This document shows positions 1-10,964 of a DNA stretch of 64,000 nt, piece by piece. The number at the start of each line of letters is the position of its first letter. Position 1 is the first letter of the stretch. Both the position numbers and the translations under genes were made by a program. Under the pieces are notes generated by a model. It did not search any database, was not told where the DNA came from, and was given only the letters and a program-made list of their open reading frames with translations. Origin of the DNA: Neocallimastix lanati (nom. inval.) (taxonomy: Eukaryota > Neocallimastigomycota > Neocallimastigomycetes > Neocallimastigales > Neocallimastigaceae); contig JACVTC010000005.1 in assembly GCA_016946835.1 (NCBI GenBank), positions 832,501 through 896,500 of the forward strand, in the 5' to 3' direction.

Positions 1-422
1 ACCATGATGATAATGATAAAAAGAAATCAGAATCCAAAAAAGATAATAATGATAACGGTGGTGGTGGTGATGATAATTTCCCAATCATTAGAATTGAAGA
101 ACCTGAAACAGTTGAAGAGAAACCTAAAGAATCTGAAAAAGTTGAAGAGAAACCCGAAGAAAATCAAACCTCTAATGATAGTGGTGATGATGATGATGAT
201 TTTCATGATTCAAAGGGTGAACTTCCATTAGTAGCCGAACCTGAAGAGATTAAAGAAAATTTAGAATATGAATCCGATGATAATCTTTATTCAAGTTTAC
301 CGTACACCAATGATCCTAATAATCCTAACAGTCCTAACAGTCCTAATAATCCTACCCCACAAATCAATAATGAAGAATCGGATAAACCAACCAAAAGAGA
401 AACTATTTATTTAGATACATAG
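1..422 (+). CDS. 3' end of an acidic, low-complexity protein gene (partial)
   Basis: The open frame runs in from the left edge (codons starting at position 3) and stops at TAG 420-422. It gives about 139 residues of a hydrophilic tail rich in Asp, Glu, Lys, Asn and Pro. It holds two near-identical stretches of the type VEEKPKESEK / VEEKPEENQ, a run of five Asp, and short Asn-Pro repeats (NDPNNPNSPNSPNNP) before a basic end, TKRETIYLDT. A shorter open stretch in the next frame starting at the ATG of position 4 is a shadow. No domain is visible and I do not recognise the protein. It is probably the disordered C-terminus of a larger protein that starts outside the window. The stop is followed by a poly-A run and AT-rich DNA, as expected for a gene end. 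Confidence 0.7.
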   Translation, partial: HDDNDKKKSESKKDNNDNGGGGDDNFPIIRIEEPETVEEKPKESEKVEEKPEENQTSNDSGDDDDDFHDSKGELPLVAEPEEIKENLEYESDDNLYSSLPYTNDPNNPNSPNSPNNPTPQINNEESDKPTKRETIYLDT

Positions 423-722
423 AAAAAAAAAAAAAAAAAAAAGACCCATTAGAAAAAAATTATATATATATATGTATATATATTTATATATATATAAAAT
501 AATATTTAGCATGAATAATAATTTAAATAATATAAACCCAATTTATTTTTTTTTTTGAATCTAAAATTTATATATATATATGTATTTAATATATGACATT
601 TATATTATTTATTATCAATTTTTTATTGTTTTATTTTTTTTTTAAATTAAATTAAATAACAACAACAACAAATATATATATATAAAAAAAAAAAAAAAAA
701 CAATGAAAAATATAAAAAATAT

Positions 723-767
<45 letters not shown>

Positions 768-1024
768 TTTTTATAAATATAATTAATATTTAATATATTC
801 ATTTTTTTTTTCTTGATTGTTAATTTAGTTTTTTTGAGTAGGATACATTTTTTAATTTTTATATTTTAATATTATAAATTTTAAATTTTTTTTGTATTTT
901 TTTATTATTATTATTAGTATTATTTTTATTTATGTAATTATACATTTTTTTATTTTTATTTTATTTTATTTTTTTTTTTTTTGTAAAATAGTTTATATAT
1001 ATATTTCATATATCTATATCCATA

Positions 1025-1059
<35 letters not shown>

Positions 1060-1630
1060 AGAAAAAAAAAAAAAAAAAGATAGAAGAAAAGAGAAAGAGA
1101 AAAATATATATATATATATATATTTTCTATTTTCTGTTTTCATTTATCATTATTATAATTTAATTTCAATGTATTATCGAAAATTATTATTATTATTATT
1201 TTATTATTATTTTTATTTTTTATTATTAGTAATATTTTTTACTTACATAAAAAAAAAAAAAAAAAAAAAAAAACAGAAATAAAATAAAATATAAAATGAA
1301 AAATTATTTTTAATAAATCCAAATATAAATAATTAATATATATATATATATATATAAAATAAGAAAATAAAAAGAAAAAAATTCTTATTTTTCAATATAT
1401 ATAAATTTTTTTTTTTTTTTATTTATTTATTTTTTTTTTTTTTTTATATCCTCATCATTATCATTTTCTTAAATTATTATTTATTATTATTTATTATTAT
1501 TTATTATTATTTATTATTATTTATTATTATTTATTATTATTTATTATTATTTATTATTATTTATTATATTTATTATTAATTTATTAATTTTTTATTTATT
1601 TATTTATTTCTTTCTTTCTTTCTTTCTTTC
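423..1630. other. Gene-free AT-rich stretch with a 10-bp tandem array
   Basis: No coding signal is seen. The stretch is homopolymer A and T, (AT)n and (ATT)n tracts. A clean array of a 10-bp unit (ATTATTTATT) covers about 1464-1565 in roughly ten copies, followed by (TTTC)n near 1607-1635. Short open frames here are low-complexity and not believable. Confidence 0.7.
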
Positions 1631-1631
1631 T

Positions 1632-1880
1632 TTCTTTTTACGATAACTTCAAATTTATAAATACTAGAAATTTATTCAAGTTCAGCCCTGAATACCCTTA
1701 TTTAAGTTTAGGTTTTAATTGGATCTTACGATTAAGAGTTGGTTACAAATATAATACCACTATTGCAATTAGTAAGTGATCATGTTAGAGTTTCTGACGA
1801 TTGTCCTAAATTCTGCCCTTGTTCTGGAAAAGGTGAACAATCTTTTATTCATTAGATATTTGAATGCTCTTCCTTTTTTT
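1632..1880 (+). mobile_element. Decayed non-LTR retrotransposon fragment (C-terminal end of reverse transcriptase ORF)
   Basis: From about 1636 one frame is open for some 47 codons and includes NWILRLRVGYKYNTT, then stops at 1777. The next frame continues with DHVRVSDDCPKFCPC and, after a few residues, an H-x4-C arrangement (SFIH, then IFEC) with one stop inside. An LRLR-G block followed by a Cys-x-Cys ... His ... Cys cluster is the usual C-terminal arrangement of LINE-type reverse transcriptase ORFs. The frameshift and internal stop show that the copy is dead. Its base composition is clearly less AT-biased than the flanks. Confidence 0.6.
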
Positions 1881-2248
1881 TTTTTTTTTCTTTTATGTCA
1901 ATATAAATCTTTAGATTTCATTCGATGACCTTTTTCATTTTATTTGCAAAATAAAGTTAACAAATCCTTCCTTACTGCCTTCTTATTTTTAAATATTTTT
2001 TAGAATATGAAAATTTCATAAACAGGTCTATTTATTTATTTATTTATTCCTTCTTGGTGGAATTTCAGCTTTAGATGAGCTACCATTCAATTTGATACCC
2101 GGGGAATAGAGAGACATTTAAAGTGAACAACTCCTAAAAAGTTCATCAGGGTCTACTGTTCCTTGTATTGTGGGAATATCTTGCTAATACAATACCGATC
2201 ATCAGTAGCTCTCTTGAGTTAACTTTGCTTTTTTTTGGTAAACCTTCT

Positions 2249-2283
<35 letters not shown>

Positions 2284-2629
2284 ATTTTCACTACCAAGAG
2301 TACCCGACGTCGTACCGATAGGAGCAAAGGAATAGTACAGTTAGAAAGTCCTTTTTAATTCTCATCAAAAACACATTTCCTTTACAGCACAGTTTCGATC
2401 ACAGAACCTATAAGTAAGTAATTCAACTTTTGATTGATCTTTTTTGAGGTTCAGGGGAGAGTTTAGTGGATAACCACACTATCTATATTAAAAGATGTTA
2501 CTTTTTTATTTTATTATTTTAGATTTAACTGGTGATCATGTTACTACACCATACATCATACCAAAATTTTTATAATATAACTTTTGAACTTATTTTTATT
2601 CTTTATTACATTTAATTTTCTATGATTAA

Positions 2630-2673
<44 letters not shown>

Positions 2674-2890
2674 TTTATTATTTTTTATTTTACTTAATTT
2701 TTTACCTACCATCTTATTTTTTATCTTTAAAATATATAATGTATTTTTTTTTTTTTTCATTTTTAAAAAAATGTAATACATAAAAATATTTTATTTTATT
2801 TAATAAAGCACTGTAAATGTATTCTCTTCCTAGTCTAAATAAAAAAAAAAAAATTCTTTCTTCTTTTCGTTCTTTCTTTTTATCTTTTTA

Positions 2891-2936
<46 letters not shown>

Positions 2937-3300
2937 CGTCTAGTCAAAATTTATAGGGATTAACCCATCCTTCTCCTCAGGGGACGTATTCTCTTCGAAG
3001 GAGGTTCACCTGAGATAGGACCATCTTACAATTTTTTAAAATTTCTTAAAATTCTCGACACAGGTTACCTAGGTTATCTAGGATGAATGAGCGATTCCTG
3101 AAAGATTGATAAAAATAATTTTTTTTTTTTTTCACCCATTCTCCATACTTTTCTAACTATCATCATTTTTTTTTTTTTTTTTTAAGAGTTAATAAACCCT
3201 CCAATTTTTTTTATCCTTTAATTCAATATTAATATTTTTTTTTTTTTTTAAATTCGTTACATTTTCTTTTATGAATTAATTCACATTAAGTCTAATTATA
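1881..3300. mobile_element. Patchwork of degenerate retroelement pieces and poly-T tracts
   Basis: Islands of mixed-composition sequence (about 2040-2230, 2281-2480, 2936-3110) are separated by long poly-T or poly-A tracts (2241-2282, 2638-2668, 2887-2930). Reading frames inside the islands are broken every 10-40 codons. Near 2830-2853 lies CCTAGTCTAAATAAAA followed by more A, the same 3' end as the fragments at 5326 and 39781 (minus), so at least one piece is a retroelement 3' terminus. The rest cannot be assigned from sequence alone. Confidence 0.4.
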
Positions 3301-3374
3301 CGAGTCAATCAATCAATCATTTTTAGCAAATTCATTTTGAATCGAATCCATGATGCGGATTTATAACGATTAAT

Positions 3375-3402
3375 TTATGATATAATATAAATTATATCAT
3401 AA
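3375..3402. repeat. Perfect 12-bp inverted repeat with 4-base loop
   Basis: Arms TTATGATATAAT (3375-3386) and ATTATATCATAA (3391-3402) flank ATAA. It sits at the left side of the dispersed repeat that follows. No function is implied. Confidence 0.7.
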
Positions 3403-3414
3403 ATATTAAGGTAG

Positions 3415-3860
3415 TCACACATTTCCATATAGGCAGAATTGTCCCTACTGGACTTCCTTACTAAGTATTATTCAACAGTGGCACTCTGGCATGCATATTA
3501 TTTGCTGAGAATTTTCTAAATACGATTTTTTCTTGGGGTATTTCTCCAGTTCCTAACTTCCCTTTTGAAACGAAGCCAGTAGGACCTAGCCCATGGAGAT
3601 ACCTCCTAGCTCATTTGGTAATTGCATAAAACGTCAGAAAGATTGCAAATTTAATAGAATACCTTCATCCCCAAGTAGAATATTTCTACATAGATACATG
3701 AAATCATGTACCCACCCAAATGTTAATTCCCTTGTAAATATATTAAATGGACGGTACTTGCGTGACCCTCTCAGGCCCACAGTTAGGACAGCACTTTGTC
3801 TATATTACTTAGGATATTCAGAATAGGAGTGAGGCATTTCGCCAAGTTGCATTTCACCAT
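3415..3860. mobile_element. Dispersed repeat, copy 1 (unclassified, probably retroelement-derived)
   Basis: This mixed-composition block is shared with 22594-22880 in the same orientation. Common landmarks in order are TGCTGAGAATTTTCT, CTAACTTCCCTTT, TTGGTAA, AAGTAAATATATTAAATG and CTTGTCTATATTACTT (copy 1 has CTTTGTCTATATTACTT). Copy 1 holds a 77-codon open stretch (3593-3826), which the second copy does not keep open. The opposite strand is also open for tens of codons, so the coding strand of the parent element is undecided. Confidence 0.6.
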
Positions 3861-4548
3861 AAATACCATAATTTAGTGAAAGTTTAGGTTTAGAAATTAT
3901 TAAATAAAATATTATTGTTCAATAATAATATAATAATAATAATAATATAGTTAGTAAATAATAACAGTTTAAAGTAAGGTTCTTTTATTAATATTAATTT
4001 AGTTTTATTAATAATTTAACCCATAAACTTGTTTATTAGTATTATTTAGTGTAGTTTTATATTTAGTTTACATTAATAATATAAGAGATTTTTAGTGATT
4101 AATTACATTTTATTGAATAATTTTATTATATTTTAACTAGTTAATAAATATTTTAAATTGATGAATAATAAACAATGTATTTTAATTGATGAATGATAAT
4201 AAATAAATAAACTAAATATAAAAGTGTGAATATTATTATTGTGTATATTATTCTATATAATATTAGAATATATTATTTTGTCAATTATTTTCTACTGATC
4301 TCATCCATATAAAATAAAATAAATATTAATATTGATGTTTTATACATATCACGTATCAAGGGACTCTTAAAAAATAATAATTATATACTAAAATATAATA
4401 TTTATAAATTTTTTAATATTAAAATAACTAATGAAATTAACTAAAAATAAAAAGAGTCATTTTAAAATATGATATAATATGAATTTAACACTAAAATATA
4501 TCAAATGTTATTTAATTATTATTATTATTTATTAGCTTATTATTATTA

Positions 4549-4581
<33 letters not shown>

Positions 4582-5165
4582 TTGTAATATAAATATCTTT
4601 TATATTTATTATTGTAGCATAACATAAAAGCTATTTATAATACAGAATGATTTAAAATTATTAAATATTTATTTATAAATAATTCTTATAGTTTCTAGGT
4701 TATGTAAATTTTTTTTTTAATAATTTTTTTTTTTATTTTTTACTTCATTAATATTTTTTTTTATTGTAAAAGCCTTTATTAATAAATAATGTTAAATTTA
4801 TATAAATTAGGATTAAACTAGAACTTTTAAGAAATATAAAAAAATACAATATTTTATTTATTTAATTTTATCTATGCTTAAATATAAATTTATTTAAAAA
4901 TATTTAATTCATAATAAAGATAATAAAGATAATTAAAAAAAAAAATTTAATAAAAAAGTTAATCCACTTTCAAATAAAAAAAAAAAAAAATATTAAGGAT
5001 ATTTTATTATAGATTTAATTCATTTAAATATGTATATATATATATATATATATAAATTATATAATTAAATTATATATTTATTTTTAATTATATATTTAAA
5101 TACTCCAATAATTACTAAATTAATAATTATTTCATTATATGTACGGCAAATAAATAATAAAACAA
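3861..5165. other. Gene-free AT-rich stretch
   Basis: I see nothing beyond A/T-only sequence, (ATT)n patches near 4517-4580 and short homopolymers. Confidence 0.6.
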
Positions 5166-5171
5166 AAAAAA

Positions 5172-5352
5172 AAGGGCGTGTAGGGAATGTCTTTTCATAT
5201 TAGCCTTGTATAGACGGCGGTCCATGTTGACGCCCAAAACCGTATGACAAAAGAATCCAATGAGTGTCTGATACATTTAAGGGAGAGAGACTGGAGGCCT
5301 TAATTGACCTCCCCTCTAAATAATCCCAGTCTAAATAAAAAAAAAAAAAAAA
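5172..5352 (+). mobile_element. Retroelement 3'-end fragment
   Basis: This island ends in CCCAGTCTAAATAAAA and a poly-A tail. In the frame containing RMTKESNECLIHLRERDW it aligns with the minus-strand peptide of 39781-39879 (PKRYISESNKSLIGLRKRLE), and both end in NPSL just before the poly-A. This copy has an internal stop after RDWRP. The shared terminal peptide followed by poly-A is what dead, 5'-truncated non-LTR elements look like. Confidence 0.6.
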
Positions 5353-5526
5353 TTCCAAGGTAAAAGTTAAACTTTAATTAAAATAATATTAACTATTTTA
5401 TATAATTCTTAACTATATAATTAAATAATTTTAATATTATTTAAATATATTTTAATTAAAAATTGAATTTATTTAAAAAACGGATAAAAATTATTATATC
5501 AATAAATAATTCAATTAATAATATTC

Positions 5527-5829
5527 TTTCAAATAATTATTATTATTTCAAATAATTAATACTATTTCAAATAATTATTATTATTTCAAATAATTAATAC
5601 TATTTCAAATAATTAATACTATTTCAAATAATTATTATTATTTCAAATAATTAATACTATTTCAAATAATTAATACTATTTCAAATAATTATTATTATTT
5701 CAAATAATTAATACTATTTCAAATAATTATTATTATTTCAAATAATTAATACATTAATACTATTTCAAATAATTAATACATTAATACTATTTCAAATAAT
5801 TAATACATTAATACTATTTCAAATAATTG
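5527..5829. repeat. 19-bp tandem satellite, about 14-15 copies
   Basis: The unit is TTTCAAATAATTAATACTA. Two versions alternate (AATTATTATTA or AATTAATACTA after TTTCAAAT). The last three units are lengthened by an ATTAATAC insertion to about 27 bp. Confidence 0.85.
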
Positions 5830-6403
5830 ATATTATTTTATATTTTTTTATATTATTTTTTAGTAGTTATAATTATTTTTTAGTAGTTATAATTAATTAA
5901 TTAATTAATAATAAATTTCATATTATACAAGCATATGATATATTGATGATAAAAGAAAAATAAATTAAATTAATGGTAATAAATTAGATTGTTCGAACAG
6001 TGGCTTATTTCTTAAAAAAAAGAGAGTAGCCACTTGGTCTAAATCTGCAAACCTAAAAAAAAAAAAATTTATTATTTCTTTAAAAATATTTAAACTGAAT
6101 AATTATTTAAATAATACAAATAATAAATCATCAAGTATTTAACTATTAAAATTTTATATAATAAATAATAAATAATTGAATAATAAATAATAAATAATAA
6201 ATAATAAAGAAACAAAAAAGAAGTTATTACATATCTAAGAAAGAAGACTATAAGCTGAAGATAAAATAATAAAAATTTAATGAAATATCAAATATTATCA
6301 AACAAAAATTACAAACAAGTATTATTAAAATAATAAATAAATAATTAAATAATAAATAATATATAAATAATAATATGAGTATTTATTAATAAATAATAAA
6401 TAA

Positions 6404-6848
6404 TTGAATAATTGAATAATTGAATAATTGAATAGTTGAATAATTGAATAATTAAATAATTGAATAAATTGAATAATTGAATAATTAAATAATTAAATAA
6501 TTGAATAATTGAATAATTGAATAGTTGAATAATAAATAATTGAATAAAAGAATAATAAATAATAAATAATAAAATAATAAATAATAAAATAATAAATAAT
6601 AAATAATAAATAATAAATAATTAATAATAAATAATAAATAATAAATAATAAATAATAAATAATAAATAATAAATAATAAATAATAAATAATAAATAATAA
6701 ATAATAAATAATAAGAGTATTTATTAATAATAAATAATAAATAATAAATAATAAATAATAAATAATAAAATAATAAATAATAAATAATAAATAATAAATA
6801 ATAAATAATAAATATTAAATATTAAATATTAAATATTAAATATTAAAT
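6404..6848. repeat. Short tandem arrays (TTGAATAA and AATAAAT units)
   Basis: About 6404-6545 is an 8-bp-like (AATTGAAT)n array. About 6590-6820 is mainly a 7-bp AATAAAT array, ending in (TAAATAT)n before 6848. Confidence 0.75.
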
Positions 6849-7817
6849 AAAAAAAAGACTAAATATATATATTTAGTCTATTTTTAAATTGTTTTTTGAA
6901 TATTTAATTATTTTTAAATTTTTATTAAACTTTTATTAAATTTTTACTAATTTTTTTTTTTTTTTGGGGAAAAAACATTATTCAATTATTCGTTGAAAAA
7001 AAAAAGTGGCTATTGATATATTTATAAAAATTTTATCCATTAAATTAATTCTTTTTTATTATTTATTTACAATACATTTATTTATCTCTTTATTCTTCCA
7101 TCCATTCATTATTTATAAATGCTTTAAAATTCTTAATTTCATTTAAAAATAGAAACTATGGAGTGATCACATGATCAATATTTAATTATTTTAAATTTTA
7201 ATAGATTAATGTTTAATTCTACAAAAAAAAAAATTTTTATTTATAAATGATGCTAATAAAAAGTTCGTGATTTAAAATGAAAAAAGAAAAAAGAAGATGA
7301 CTTTGCTATTATTAATTATTATTATAAAAAGAATGATATTAAAGTAATAAAAGTTTGTATATATACATATATAAATGAATCATGTATAGCATCAATCATA
7401 AAGTTTTTTTTATTTTAAGATAACAGTAACATTTTTTTTTTTTTAATAATTAAAAACAAATATATATAAAATAAAGGTTAACTAATAATATTAATTATTA
7501 TTTAATCATTTATTATTATTTATTATTTAATTATTTATTATTATTTATTATTTAATAAATAAACAATAGAAAAGAAAAATAAAATAAAATAAAATAAAAA
7601 TTAGTTCTATATGTATTGAAGTTGGAATGGAACAAGAATTTCTACTAATTCTTCTTCTTTAAAATAATAAAATAATAAAATAATAAAATAATAAAATAAT
7701 AAAATAATAATTATAATAAAATAAATAATAAAGTAATAAAATAATAAAATAATAAAATAAAAAAAAACATTTTTTCTAATCATGTATTTATCTTGTCAAT
7801 AGTGAAGTATTATTTTC

Positions 7818-7925
7818 TATATATATAATATTTTAATTATCTTTTCTAGTTTATATATATAATATTTTAATTATCTTTTCTAGTTTATATATATAATATT
7901 TTAATTATCTTTTCTAGTTTATATA
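7818..7925. repeat. 34-bp tandem repeat, three copies
   Basis: Three nearly identical units contain TTTTAATTATCTTTTCTAG. The landmark CTTTTCTAG recurs at 7841, 7875 and 7909, giving a period of 34. Confidence 0.85.
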
Positions 7926-8240
7926 ACCATTATTTTACTATGATTTTACCATGATTTTAAAATTTATATAGAATAGATATATTATAATTTATTGATAATT
8001 TACCATTCAATATATTTTTCTAATGATTTAATGGACACCTACTAATTAAATGGTTAATATTATAATTTTGTGTAATATTAATGTGTTAAATATCAAAAAC
8101 TTTAAAAACTATAATTATTTAATATAAAGTAAAATTTATAATATATGGTGGTATTGTTTATTCTGTAAATAAAGTTCATTTCAATAATCAATATATAATT
8201 TCATTAAGGTGGATATTCAAGAAAAAAGAAAAAAGAAAAT

Positions 8241-8394
8241 TTATTTACTAAATAGTTGTAAATAAATAATTAAATAAAAGAATAATAAAATAAATAAATA
8301 AATAATAATATGAGTATTTATTTACTAAATAGTTGTAAATAAATAATTAAATAAAAGAATAATAAAATAAATAAATAAATAATAATATGAGTAT
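8241..8394. repeat. 77-bp tandem duplication
   Basis: Two adjacent, essentially identical 77-bp units each start TTATTTACTAAATAGTTG (8241 and 8318). Shorter related units continue to about 8640. Confidence 0.85.
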
Positions 8395-9866
8395 TTATTA
8401 ACAAATAATAAATAATAAATAATAAATAATAAAAAGAGTATTTATTAATAAATAATAAATAATAAATTATAAATAATAAATAATTGAATAATAAATAATA
8501 AAAGTATTTATTAATAAATAATTAATAATTGAATATTAAAATAATAAATAATAATAAAAGTATTTATTAATAAATAATTAATAATTGAATATTAAAATAA
8601 TGAATAATAATAAGAGTATTAATAATTGAATATTAAAATAATAAATAATAGTAATTAAGTAATAATCAAAATTTTTTTTTTACCAATTAAAAAATGATTA
8701 AACAACAAAAACTTAATAAATATAATACTTAATATTGATGGTTTGTATAACAACTCCTTCAAATTAATAAAAATAATGATTAAAAATATAATATCATTAT
8801 TTCTTTTTATTATTATTATTATTATTTTTATTATTGTTTTTATTTTTTTCTTCTTCTTCTTTATTTCAATCGATAATATAAGCATCGTTATTTATAATAA
8901 TTATGGCCATTAAGAAATAGAAAGAGTTTTAATCATGATCCTTTTCACAAATGAAAAATTGAAATTTGAAATTGGCCTTCTAATATTCATTATTGGTTTT
9001 CATTCATTTATCTATTTAATATAAATTTATTTAAGTAGTATTTATTTATTCATTTAATTAACTATTTTTTAAATTTCAATGACGATTATTTAAACTTTGG
9101 TTGGATAATTAATTGAATAAACATATATTATTAATATTATCTAATATATTTAATATTATATTAAATGTCATGATTTGTAATTTTTAATATAAAAAAAAGA
9201 AAGCATGATTCCATATATAGCACCATTTAAATTCTACAAAGTGATTTAATATTGTTTTAATATATACTTATTATTTTTACATAATCCTTTCATTTCATTG
9301 GCTTTCACTTTTTTAAAATTTAATTAATATCTTAATTAGCTTTTATATTTATTGTAATACACTCTAATATAGGATCAGTAAATTATATATGATAAAATTC
9401 TTAACAGTATATACATGCTATATATTAATATATATTTATTTATTTTCTTTGTTTTAATATTTTATTTAAATTATATTAATTTTAACATAATATATATTAC
9501 CATATATTAATATATGGAACTTAATTGTATTGCATTTTATCTTATTATGAACTTTTTTAAAAAAGAAATATTTAATAAACATAAATTGCCATATTTAATA
9601 CTATAATATATTAAGTTTATTGAAGATAAATAAAATACCTAATATGAAAAGTTAATATAGATTAATATAAATAAATATATTTTGTTTATATATCATATAT
9701 ATTAATTTTTATTTTTATTTTTTAATTTGTGTAAAATAAATTTCAAATTTTCTTATTCTATAAAATTTATATAATATATATTCGTATTTAAATATAATAA
9801 TATATCTAATATAATAATCTATATTTTTATATAAAGAAAATTTCTATTTTTTATTATAAATTCTTT

Positions 9867-9869
9867 ATA

Positions 9870-9948
<79 letters not shown>
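9867..9948. repeat. (AAAT)n microsatellite
   Basis: About 20 uninterrupted copies of AAAT/ATAA. Confidence 0.85.
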
Positions 9949-9949
<1 letters not shown>

Positions 9950-10057
9950 ATTTATAAAAATGTATCATAAATAATAGTTAAAAATTCTATATTTTTATAT
10001 TAAATGAACTTCTTTTTATAAATTAATTTTTTTGAAATATATATAAAACGTTTTTTC

Positions 10058-10090
<33 letters not shown>

Positions 10091-10964
10091 CCTATTAAAA
10101 AAAGCAAAGGGGAAATCAGTAGTTGTAAATTTATATAAAAAGGAATAAAATTAAAATATATATGTATATATATATTTTTAATTAATGTAAAAATATTAAA
10201 TTTCTTTTTGTAAATAATATGAAATATTTATAAAAGAAAAAAGAAAAACTCTTAAATAAATCAATTTTTGTTCAGATTCCATTTTTTTTTTTATATAATA
10301 CATTATTTCATTACTTTTAAGAAAATTATATATATATTTAAGAAAATTATTTACTCACATAAATAATAAAATAAAAATATATTTAAATACATTGAAAGGA
10401 AGAATTTATTAAATATAAACAAATAAAAAATATAAAACTAATAATAATAAAATGAACAGTGAAATTCAGAAAAAATAAGAAAATTAAAAATTTAATATTT
10501 TAGGAATACAGAAATATTATATTTAGTTTATTAGAAATATAAAATTCATATTTATTTATTTATTTTTTTTTTTTTTTAAAAAAATTAAATTCGTTTTGCG
10601 TATATTACTACCTTTTTTTTATTCTTTTTCTTTATTATATATATTTTTCATTTATTACGACTAACAATTAAAATTATCTAAAAGTATTTATTAAATGTTA
10701 TAATAAGTAAAATTTCATTATAAATCTATTTAAAGAAACAATTATCATCATTACGAAATACTATTCATTTACTAAAAAAAAAAATAAAAACATTAAAACA
10801 TAAAAAATAAAAAGCAAAATTATATTTTTTTATAAATAACATTTTAAAATAAAAGAATTATTTAATTAAAAGTATTTATTATAAGAATATTTCGTCTAAA
10901 TACGTATATATAATATATATTTAATAAAAAAAATAATAAAGGGTAAAATTAATATTTATACAAG

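Larger units (their letters stand above)
5346..10964. other. Gene-free AT-rich region dominated by tandem arrays
   Basis: No supported gene. The region contains the separately listed arrays at 5527, 6404, 7818, 8241 and 9867, plus scattered (ATT)n. A 76-codon minus-strand frame at 8655-8885 is Ile/Lys/Leu low complexity and is not accepted. Confidence 0.6.

Noticed and set aside
4-231. 75-codon ORF starting at the ATG of position 4
   Set aside because: It is a +1 shadow of the acidic frame that stays open to 420 and has protein-like Glu/Pro/Asp composition.
3593-3826. 77-codon ORF as a possible small gene
   Set aside because: It lies within a dispersed repeat whose second copy is riddled with stops; no family or splice context supports a gene.
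5527-5829. CRISPR-like regular repeats
   Set aside because: Units are contiguous with no unique spacers, and the DNA is eukaryotic.
8655-8885. 76-codon minus ORF
   Set aside because: Lys/Ile/Leu low complexity from A/T DNA, with no neighbouring exons.
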